Source of the DNA: a bacterium
GTDB lineage: Bacteria > AUK180
NCBI GenBank assembly: GCA_021162505.1
Contig: JAGGYO010000360.1
Coordinates: 1 to 11,914 of the forward strand
Direction of reading: 5' to 3'
Length of the DNA stretch: 11,914 bases
Shown here: positions 6,665 through 11,914 of the stretch, one piece after another
Numbering within the stretch: position 1 is the first letter of the stretch
Layout of the letters: the number at the start of each line of letters is the position of its first letter
Notes under the pieces: model-generated
The model's database searches: none
What the model was told of the DNA's origin: nothing
The model's input: the letters and a program-made list of their open reading frames with translations, nothing else
Translations under genes and position numbers: made by a program

Positions 6665-6748
6665 ATGACAATTCTGTCATTCAGAGCAAACGAAGTTTGC
6701 GTAGGAATCTCAAATGAGATTATTACGGGGTAAACCCCTCATAATGAC
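6665..6748 (+). repeat. Cloverleaf-like multi-hairpin element
   Basis: GTCATT (6676-6681) pairs with AATGAC (6743-6748) as an outer stem. It encloses three perfect hairpins: GCAAAC/GTTTGC (6686-6691, 6695-6700), AATCTC/GAGATT (6706-6711, 6716-6721) and GGGG/CCCC (6727-6730, 6735-6738). A competing hairpin, ATGACA/TGTCAT (6665-6670, 6675-6680), uses the same left arm. The GTCATT-CAGA start recurs at 8464 and, less exactly, at 256-261 and 8628. This resembles widespread intergenic palindromic repeats whose ends read GTCATT...AATGAC. It is not a tRNA: the hairpin sizes and conserved tRNA bases do not fit. Confidence 0.7.
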
Positions 6749-6755
6749 TTCGTCA

Positions 6756-6773
6756 CTTTTGACCCTTGACTTG
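6756..6773. repeat. 18-bp direct repeat, right copy
   Basis: This is the partner of 6625-6642 with one mismatch. It lies just right of the cloverleaf-like element and 43 bases before the TPR start codon. Confidence 0.7.
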
Positions 6774-6800
6774 TTTTTTAGATGTATCCCGATGTAGCAA

Positions 6801-6816
6801 AGGAGGAGCTAGGAGG
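6801..6816 (+). promoter_or_regulatory. Double ribosome binding site of TPR gene
   Basis: AGGAGG occurs twice, at 6801-6806 and 6811-6816. The second copy abuts the ATG at 6817 and is too close to act well; the first is 10 bases away and is the likely site. It decides for ATG 6817 over an in-frame TTG at 6766 that has no ribosome site. Confidence 0.75.
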
Positions 6817-8361
6817 ATGAACAAAGAAAAGGAAGAACTTTTAATTAGGGCACTGAAAGGCAGGGCGGAGGTTTTGCTTCTTATTGGTGAACATAAAAAT
6901 GCACTAAGCGATTACAATAAGATAAAATTAATAAAGAAAGATATAAAAACAAAGATCTATGTTTTAATAAAGATGAGTATTATTTATGATAAAATGGGTG
7001 ATCCGTTAAACGCAAAAGAATTAGCGGAAAAAGTTTATGAAATTGCAAAGGAAAATGATCTCACACTTGAAGAAGGGGAGGCATTAAACCAGATGAATTT
7101 GATCCTAATCGGCTTGGGAAAATACAGTGAGGTTTTGAAAAATGCTAATAAGCTATTAAATGATTTTGAGAATATGCTGCAGGGATCACATCATGGGAAA
7201 GAGGTAAAAGATCTTATACTGAACATTCTTTCCGAATCTTTAAATTATAAGGGAATGGTCTACGAAGAACAAGGTAATTATAAAAAGGCATTAGAAGTTT
7301 ATTTAAAAAGTTTAGCGTTTAGAGAAAAAATAGATGATCTCGGCGGTATTGCTGTTACCTGGAATAATATGGGGGTTGTTTATGGGTATCAAGCAGATTT
7401 TAAAAATGCACTTGGAGCTTTCAATAAAAGTTTAAATATTAAACAAAAGATGGGTAATAAAGACGGAGTCGCTAACACTTATGCCAATATAGGTAATGTA
7501 CATTTCTTTAAGGGTAACTTAAAAGAAGCTGTAGATTCCTTTCAGAAGACCTTAAAGATCGAAAAAGAGCTGGGAAACAAATATAAAATTGCTGCTATAT
7601 TAAATAATATCGGATTAATTAGTTCTTATAAGGGAAATTATGGTAAAGCAATTAAGGCATATGACCAAGGAGTAAAAATTCAAAAGGATATGGGAAATGA
7701 GCAGGATATTACAATGGGTAAGTATAATATCAGTTTACTCTATTATGAAAAGGGAGATTATGAAAAATTTCTTTTGATGATAAATGATGCAGAAAAGATT
7801 GCGGCAAGATTAAAACTAAACGAGTTATTATCCAGTATTCTCTGCCTGAAATCAAATTCTTTTGCAGATAAAGGGCGTTTCCAATATGCATTAAAAATTG
7901 CCGATCAAGCAATAAATATAGCAAAAAAAGTCGGATTAGAGACCAATATTGCAGAAGCATTATGTTCAAAGGCGAGAATTCAATTAAAAAAATATTTACA
8001 AGGAAATGAAATACCATTTGAAAGAATTGAGAATGATTTGAAAAATGCCGAAATATTAGTGAAAAAGATCGATGACAAGGAAGAGCTTTGCGAAGTCTAC
8101 ACGGTTTATATAAGATTCTATTTGTCAAAATCTGAAATTTCAACTGCAAAGAAGTATTGTAATAAGTTAAAAAAGACCGTGGATGAAATTTTCCTTGAAA
8201 GACTTCTTCCGGAGTTTTATTTTCTCTTTGCAAAAATATCATACATTCAAGGGAAAAATGCAAGGGAATATTTGAGAAAGGCGGAACACCTTGCGAAAAA
8301 GATGGGATTGAAACCATTATTAAAAGAGATAGGGCAATTAAGGGGTGAGATAGAAAAGTGA
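6817..8361 (+). CDS. TPR repeat protein, partner unknown
   Basis: This 514-residue protein is built of tetratricopeptide-type helical repeats, which bind other proteins. The clearest are a run with a strict 40-residue period, with equivalent positions at about 145, 185, 225, 265 and 305 and cores such as GMVYEEQGNYKKALEVYLKSL, GVVYGYQADFKNALGAFNKSL and GNVHFFKGNLKEAVDSFQKTL (each the usual helix A/helix B pattern with G8, Y11 and A20-type residues). Weaker repeats precede (about 15-115) and follow (340-500). The 40-residue spacing resembles the LGN/MalT-like TPR class, often attached to kinases or cyclases. Here no catalytic domain, signal peptide or membrane span is seen. It may be a free-standing adaptor or the remnant of a larger signalling protein. 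The window shows no evident partner; the nearest genes are a microprotein upstream and glycosyltransferases downstream. Confidence 0.88.
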   Translation: MNKEKEELLIRALKGRAEVLLLIGEHKNALSDYNKIKLIKKDIKTKIYVLIKMSIIYDKMGDPLNAKELAEKVYEIAKENDLTLEEGEALNQMNLILIGLGKYSEVLKNANKLLNDFENMLQGSHHGKEVKDLILNILSESLNYKGMVYEEQGNYKKALEVYLKSLAFREKIDDLGGIAVTWNNMGVVYGYQADFKNALGAFNKSLNIKQKMGNKDGVANTYANIGNVHFFKGNLKEAVDSFQKTLKIEKELGNKYKIAAILNNIGLISSYKGNYGKAIKAYDQGVKIQKDMGNEQDITMGKYNISLLYYEKGDYEKFLLMINDAEKIAARLKLNELLSSILCLKSNSFADKGRFQYALKIADQAINIAKKVGLETNIAEALCSKARIQLKKYLQGNEIPFERIENDLKNAEILVKKIDDKEELCEVYTVYIRFYLSKSEISTAKKYCNKLKKTVDEIFLERLLPEFYFLFAKISYIQGKNAREYLRKAEHLAKKMGLKPLLKEIGQLRGEIEK

Positions 8362-8463
8362 ACAATATACAGAAGTTGAATGCTTACGAGGAATGTTTTG
8401 AGTTTGAAGTTCAATTTCTCATTATTAATTATTTATTAACATTTTGGAGATGAACCATATTTT

Positions 8464-8479
8464 GTCATTCAGATCAAAC
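8464..8479 (+). repeat. Fragment of GTCATTCAGA repeat family
   Basis: The 16 bases match the start of the cloverleaf-like element (6676-6691) at 15 of 16 positions (GTCATTCAGA, then T for G, then CAAAC). The similarity then ends, so this looks like a truncated or decayed copy. Confidence 0.55.
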
Positions 8480-8550
8480 ACTTGGTTAATTTTGAATTTC
8501 TTTTTTTGTTTATTTTTGTTTACTTTGAACTTGTAAAAATCTGTTTAGTT

Positions 8551-8573
8551 ATCCTCGGGCTTGACCCGGGGAT
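8551..8573. repeat. GC-rich palindromic repeat
   Basis: ATCCTCGGG pairs with CCCGGGGAT over 9 positions (one T-G wobble) around a CTTGA loop. It is a sharp G+C island in AT-rich DNA. The motif CGGGCTTGACCCGGGGATCCA-like is, from memory, one that recurs between genes in many unrelated bacterial genomes, chiefly Alphaproteobacteria. No T-run follows, so it is not a standard terminator. Confidence 0.7.
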
Positions 8574-8627
8574 CCAGTATTTACATTTTCTTTAATTCTT
8601 CATTATTTATTTTTAATTTGTATTTTT

Positions 8628-8694
8628 GTCATTATGAGACTTTGTAGAGGGATATTTCTTTGTTGTGTCCTAAGAAATCGTAATAATCTCATAA
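8628..8694 (+). repeat. Dispersed foldable repeat, copy 2
   Basis: Bases 8649-8692 match the minus strand of 203-246 at 37 of 44 positions. The copy has a perfect 8-bp outer inverted repeat, TTATGAGA (8632-8639) with TCTCATAA (8687-8694). Inside is a 7-bp hairpin, ATTTCTT (8654-8660) with AAGAAAT (8672-8678). It starts with GTCATT like the other repeats of the window. Confidence 0.7.
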
Positions 8695-8703
8695 AAAATT
8701 CTC

Positions 8704-8731
8704 TTGAAAAAAAATGTTAAAGTGTTATAAC
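8704..8731 (+). promoter_or_regulatory. Possible extended -10 promoter
   Basis: TTGAAA (8704-8709), a 16-base spacer and TATAAC (8726-8731) preceded by TG one base upstream. The predicted start near 8738 would serve the small ORF at 8771. AT-rich DNA yields such matches by chance. Confidence 0.4.
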
Positions 8732-8770
8732 AAATCATGTATGGTATTTTTACAATTCGGGGGTACTAAT

Positions 8771-8929
8771 GTGAATAGATCATCAAAGGACATAAAATCA
8801 GTCAAAACCAGTAAAACATCAAAAAGTTTTCGAACCAATCTAACCACCGTCCCTAAATTTATTTACTTTATGGGATCTTTTAAAGCAGATTGGAGGTATT
8901 CTTATCAAAATTTCAACACAAAGGGTTGA
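8771..8929 (+). CDS. Doubtful small basic ORF
   Basis: I do not recognise this product. A GTG start (8771) follows GGGGG at 8759-8763 by 7 bases and lies about 33 bases after the possible start of transcription. The 52-residue peptide is Lys/Ser/Thr-rich at its N-terminus (repeating KTSK-like units) with a more aromatic end (KADWRYSYQNF). The same frame extends upstream to ATG 8714, but that start would precede the promoter. A second frame, open from 8844 to 9014, reads as a more protein-like amphipathic peptide and overlaps it, so this could be a frameshifted remnant. A chance ORF is equally possible. Confidence 0.25.
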   Translation: MNRSSKDIKSVKTSKTSKSFRTNLTTVPKFIYFMGSFKADWRYSYQNFNTKG

Positions 8930-8951
8930 CATTCTCAAATTCATAGAAAAA

Positions 8952-8980
8952 TTGATTTTTATGGCAAAAAAGAGTATAAT
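8952..8980 (+). promoter_or_regulatory. Promoter of the glycosyltransferase genes
   Basis: TTGATT (8952-8957), a 17-base spacer and a perfect TATAAT (8975-8980). The predicted start near 8987 leaves about 115 bases of leader before ATG 9102. No other promoter of this quality is near, so it likely drives both glycosyltransferase genes. Confidence 0.72.
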
Positions 8981-9090
8981 AAGAACAGATAAAAAAAGTA
9001 CTAATTATCCATAAAAAGGATGGTTGAATTTTGTCGGGAAGTTCTTAAGGTTCATTTTTAATTTGTTCTTTCCAAAGATCGTAGGGTTAG

Positions 9091-9095
9091 GGAGG
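9091..9095 (+). promoter_or_regulatory. Ribosome binding site of glycosyltransferase 1
   Basis: GGAGG 6 bases before ATG 9102. It decides for this start over the in-frame TTG at 9024, which would add 26 hydrophobic and basic residues. Confidence 0.8.
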
Positions 9096-9101
9096 TATTT
9101 T

Positions 9102-10433
9102 ATGAATATTGGCGTTGTAATTGGCAGAATTGGAGATGTTGATGGCGTTGCGCTTGAGACTGAAAAATGGATAGAAGTCCTAAAAAAAATGGGTCACAAT
9201 ATATTTATTTTGTCAGGACAGTTCACCAGAAATATTGTAGACCCCAAAAATGAAACTTTTGGACCAATGCTTTCCTTTTTTTCACCTGAATGTGAATGGG
9301 AACAAAAAAGAGCATTTTTCTTTCCAAGATTAGAAGATCTTGATGAACTTTTGGAACAACTTGAATATGCTTCAAATAAAATAGCGGTCCATATTTTTGA
9401 ATGGATTGTTTCCAATAAAATAGATATAATGCTTTCTGAAAATGCTTCTGCATTACCTTCTCACCTATCCATGGGAATGGCTATAAAAAAAATTACTAAA
9501 AATACAAATATTAAGGTGGTATGTCATGACCATGATTATTTTTGGGAAAGAGGGGAAAGGTATAAATCACCATTTAAAGAAATAAATGATCTGGTTCACG
9601 GTACATTCCCGCTTATTGCACCGAATGTCAGGCACGCAGTAATAAATAGATATTCAAAAGATACGCTAAGTAAAAAATTCGGTATTGAATCGGTTCTTGT
9701 TCCAAATGTAATGGATTTTAATAAGCCCTATGCAAAAATAGATGAATATAATAGAAATATGCTTTCTGATATCGGATTGAAAAAAAGTGATATTCCGATC
9801 TTTCAAGCCACGAGAATTGTAAAACGAAAAGGAATTGAGACGGCAATAGAACTTATTGAACGGATTAAAGACAAGAAGGTCAAATTGATAATAACCGGAA
9901 GCTATGCTGACGATGCAAGATATGGATATTATCGCAAACTTGTAAAACTTGTAAAGGCTAAAGGGCTCAATAATAGAGTATATTTTTCTCGTAATAAGAT
10001 ACTTAGTAAAAGAGAAAAAACTTCAAGAGGCGAAAAAATATATTCATTATCCGATGCTTATGCGCATGCAAGAGCTTGTACATATTTTAGTAAATATGAA
10101 GGATTTGGAAATGCATTTGTTGAAGCAGTGCTGGCGAAACGCCCTGTTTTTGTGAACAATTATAAACCGGTATTTTGGCCCGATATAGGCTCCAAGGGTT
10201 TTAAAACGGTAATGATTGAAAATAATGTTTTGACAGATAAAGCGGTAAGTGAGATTAGTGAGATAATTCATAATGATAAATTGAGAAAGGAAATTACAGA
10301 GTATAATTTCGAATTGGCTAAAAAATATTTTTCTTTTGATGTATTAGAAGAAAAATTAACTGAATTATTTGCGAATGAAATTATTAAAATAAATATCCCT
10401 GATATGCAAACATATAAGATAGACGAAAAATGA
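9102..10433 (+). CDS. GT4-like glycosyltransferase 1
   Basis: This 443-residue cytoplasmic or peripheral enzyme should transfer a sugar from a nucleotide donor by a retaining GT-B mechanism. The N-terminal Rossmann half starts MNIGVVIGRIGDVDG, a usual GT4 acceptor-side glycine loop. HDHDYFWERGERY lies at 142-154. In the donor half, QATRIVKRKGIE (235-246) supplies the Arg/Lys pair that holds the donor phosphates, ITGSYADD is at 264-271, and YEGFGNAFVE ends in the EX7E motif (E333, E341). No membrane span is seen from this start. The gene overlaps the next glycosyltransferase by 4 bases. Sugar and acceptor cannot be read from sequence; glycoside osmolyte, capsule or other glycan synthesis are all possible. 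GT-B fold is firm, specificity unknown. Confidence 0.9.
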   Translation: MNIGVVIGRIGDVDGVALETEKWIEVLKKMGHNIFILSGQFTRNIVDPKNETFGPMLSFFSPECEWEQKRAFFFPRLEDLDELLEQLEYASNKIAVHIFEWIVSNKIDIMLSENASALPSHLSMGMAIKKITKNTNIKVVCHDHDYFWERGERYKSPFKEINDLVHGTFPLIAPNVRHAVINRYSKDTLSKKFGIESVLVPNVMDFNKPYAKIDEYNRNMLSDIGLKKSDIPIFQATRIVKRKGIETAIELIERIKDKKVKLIITGSYADDARYGYYRKLVKLVKAKGLNNRVYFSRNKILSKREKTSRGEKIYSLSDAYAHARACTYFSKYEGFGNAFVEAVLAKRPVFVNNYKPVFWPDIGSKGFKTVMIENNVLTDKAVSEISEIIHNDKLRKEITEYNFELAKKYFSFDVLEEKLTELFANEIIKINIPDMQTYKIDEK

Positions 10434-11914
10434 TGAATATAAAAGAGGTTATATCAATACTCAAATCCGAGAAAATAGAAACATGGTTTGATTTGGGAGT
10501 CTATATTGATAAGATAAAAGAAAATAAAAATATCCCGACAACAAGTACATTTAAGATCGATGAGTTTGATAAATTCAAGAAGCAAATTTCAAAAGGTATT
10601 GCATTTATAACTTTTAATTTTTCAATTGACGGTGTAACTTTTGAAATTGGGAAATATGCAAAGCTTATACAAAAAATTATTAAAAATGCCAATATACATT
10701 TTATAACCGGAAAGTTTTATAATGATATAGATAAAAGCAGCATAATCCAATCTTATCAAAAGTATGAGATATCTGAAATTATTGGATTTGATAGTTGGAA
10801 ATACTATAAAAGCTTTTTTCTCAATGATCTTGAACGGGGGAGTGAATCTTACAATAATTTGATACGAAATTTTCGTGATGAAGTTATAACTATCACGGAA
10901 AAACTTGGGAGATATATTGAAGAAAATGATATAAAACTTTTATTTTTAATTAACACTTCCTCCAATCCGGGAAATGTATCTCTTGCACTTGCAACGGTAT
11001 TTATTTCTGAACTTATGGGTATTCCTGTTATAAATAATAATCATGATTTTTATTGGGAAGGCGGCAACCGGCAAGTTGATTTAATAGCAAAAAAAGCAGA
11101 GCCTGGACCCAGGGACCACTTTTTCCATAATTCGGGTATTGATGAGGTTTTTTCTTTAATTGAGGTCCTTTATGCATGGGAATCTCGTTCCTGGATGCAG
11201 GTTAATATTAACAAAGTCCAATCACAAAAACTTATTGAAATATATGGACATAATCCAGCTAATGTAACAGAAATAGAAACAGCAATAGATACGGAATCTT
11301 ACAAGGATATTGGCAGAGGGGAAAAGATAAAGGCTTTTAAACAATTATTTGATATTTTCAGTAGAGGAAATAAACATATTATTCCCATTACAGCAGATGA
11401 AGCGATTTCAAAGAAATTAATATCAAGAATTCCTTCCTCGCCTATTTTTATAGGTAATTCCAGATCTTTAATATTAGAGGAATTTATTAATAATAATTTT
11501 GTTTTTTTACAGCCCACTAGAATACTATCGCGTAAAAAAATAGAGGTAAATTTTATTCTAATAAAAAAATTATTTTCAAATAAAGCTTTTTCAAAATTCT
11601 TTACTAATAATAAAAAATTGAATTTGACATTACTGATAACAGGTCCAATTGCCGTAGGCCACGGATATTATGCTAAAAAATTAATTTATTTATTTAACAA
11701 AATGTTATCCGAAATAGATTCCAATTATAGAAAAAGAATATTTCTTGGATTTCTTTTCAGTGAATTTGATAAGGAATCATTTAAGAAAAAATATAAAGAA
11801 CCACTTTCAATTACAAAACTTTATAATATTGCATCACTTATTTTGCTGCCAAGTGAAACGGAAGGTCGTGGACTACCTATTTTAGAGGCAGCGGCATGTG
11901 GGAAACCCATATTC
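10430..11914 (+). CDS. GT4-like glycosyltransferase 2, partial
   Basis: The frame is open through 495 codons to the right edge, so the C-terminus is missing. Two ATGs (10430, 10433) overlap the previous stop; no clear ribosome site is present, so coupling is likely. The N-terminal domain is longer than usual: HDFYWEGGNR appears only at 205-214, against 142 in glycosyltransferase 1. Downstream are QPTRILSRKKIE (361-372), ITGPIAVGHGYY (403-414) and the EX7E motif in EGRGLPILE (E478 and E486), followed by the usual AAACGKPIF. These match the motifs of the preceding gene in the same order, so both belong to one subgroup of the GT4-type GT-B enzymes. The extra N-terminal 60 or so residues have no motif that I recognise. 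Substrates are unknown. Confidence 0.88.
   Translation, partial: MMNIKEVISILKSEKIETWFDLGVYIDKIKENKNIPTTSTFKIDEFDKFKKQISKGIAFITFNFSIDGVTFEIGKYAKLIQKIIKNANIHFITGKFYNDIDKSSIIQSYQKYEISEIIGFDSWKYYKSFFLNDLERGSESYNNLIRNFRDEVITITEKLGRYIEENDIKLLFLINTSSNPGNVSLALATVFISELMGIPVINNNHDFYWEGGNRQVDLIAKKAEPGPRDHFFHNSGIDEVFSLIEVLYAWESRSWMQVNINKVQSQKLIEIYGHNPANVTEIETAIDTESYKDIGRGEKIKAFKQLFDIFSRGNKHIIPITADEAISKKLISRIPSSPIFIGNSRSLILEEFINNNFVFLQPTRILSRKKIEVNFILIKKLFSNKAFSKFFTNNKKLNLTLLITGPIAVGHGYYAKKLIYLFNKMLSEIDSNYRKRIFLGFLFSEFDKESFKKKYKEPLSITKLYNIASLILLPSETEGRGLPILEAAACGKPIF

Larger units (their letters stand above)
6463..6816. other. Gene-free, repeat-rich spacer before TPR gene
   Basis: No gene is seen in these 354 bases. 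They contain a five-unit heptamer array (6546-6580), an 18-base direct repeat pair (6625-6642 and 6756-6773) and a cloverleaf-like set of hairpins between them (6665-6748). The local G+C is higher than in the coding DNA. No convincing promoter directly upstream of the TPR gene is visible, so transcription may come from 6297-6325. Confidence 0.65.
8362..8770. other. Gene-free, AT-rich spacer with repeats
   Basis: No gene is seen between the TPR stop and the doubtful small ORF. The stretch has long T-rich tracts (about 8500-8530), a partial copy of the GTCATTCAGA repeat start (8464-8479), a GC-rich palindrome (8551-8573), a foldable dispersed repeat (8628-8694) and a possible promoter (8704-8731). 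Confidence 0.6.

Noticed and set aside
6546..6773. CRISPR array
   Set aside because: Repeats are 7 bp tandem units or a single 18-bp pair; there are no regularly spaced repeats with unique spacers and no cas genes.
6766..6816. 17-codon N-terminal extension of the TPR protein from TTG
   Set aside because: No ribosome site, overlaps the 18-bp direct repeat, and two AGGAGG motifs support ATG 6817.
7730..8365. 211-codon minus-strand ORF
   Set aside because: It lies wholly opposite the TPR gene, whose repeat pattern shows that the plus strand is coding; composition of the minus frame is not protein-like.
8551..8573. Intrinsic terminator of the TPR gene
   Set aside because: The hairpin is about 190 bases after the stop codon and is not followed by a T-run.
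8926..8954. TTGACA at 8926-8931 as a -35 box
   Set aside because: No acceptable -10 box lies 16-18 bases downstream; the TTGATT/TATAAT pair further right is better.

Overview
This is an AT-rich chromosomal window (roughly one third G+C by eye) from a free-living-type bacterium with a bacterial initiator tRNA, FtsH, TilS and diaminopimelate-pathway enzymes. Housekeeping genes are packed into an overlapping operon, and the intergenic DNA to its right is unusually rich in short dispersed and foldable repeats. No marker here fixes the phylum. The mixture fits an AT-rich, possibly uncultivated Gram-negative-like or candidate-phylum bacterium, but that is inference.

Left half (about 347-6250, minus strand): one transcription unit appears to run from a near-consensus promoter at 6221-6249 through initiator tRNA-fMet, elongator tRNA-Met, tilS, ftsH, a sugar/nucleoside-type ABC permease, dapA and dapB. 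Neighbouring coding regions overlap by 4, 11, 8 and 4 bases, so translational coupling is likely. TilS modifies the CAU anticodon of tRNA-Ile2 so that it is not read as Met, and here it lies directly behind the two other CAU-anticodon tRNAs. FtsH is the membrane AAA protease. DapA and DapB are the first two dedicated steps of lysine/meso-diaminopimelate synthesis. The permease has no ATPase, binding protein or second permease beside it.

Middle (6250-9100, plus strand): a divergent consensus promoter (6297-6325) precedes a 30-residue hydrophobic microprotein ORF with its own ribosome binding site. Repeat-rich DNA follows: five 7-bp units, a cloverleaf-like multi-hairpin element, and flanking 18-bp direct repeats. 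Next comes a 514-residue TPR protein of unknown partner. After it lies another gene-poor stretch containing a GC-rich palindrome, a second foldable repeat that is 84% identical over 44 bases to one near the left edge, and a doubtful small ORF.

Right (9102-11914, plus strand): a promoter with a perfect TATAAT leads into two overlapping GT-B fold (GT4-like) glycosyltransferases. The second runs off the window. They share unusual motifs (HDxxW-E, QxTRIxxRKxIE, ITGxxA...GYYxKL, EX7E), so they look like diverged tandem paralogues acting in one glycan or glycoside pathway whose product cannot be read from sequence alone.

The items most worth a second look are the cloverleaf repeat with a competing hairpin, the shared repeat family, the microprotein, the fMet-Met-tilS arrangement and the paired glycosyltransferases.
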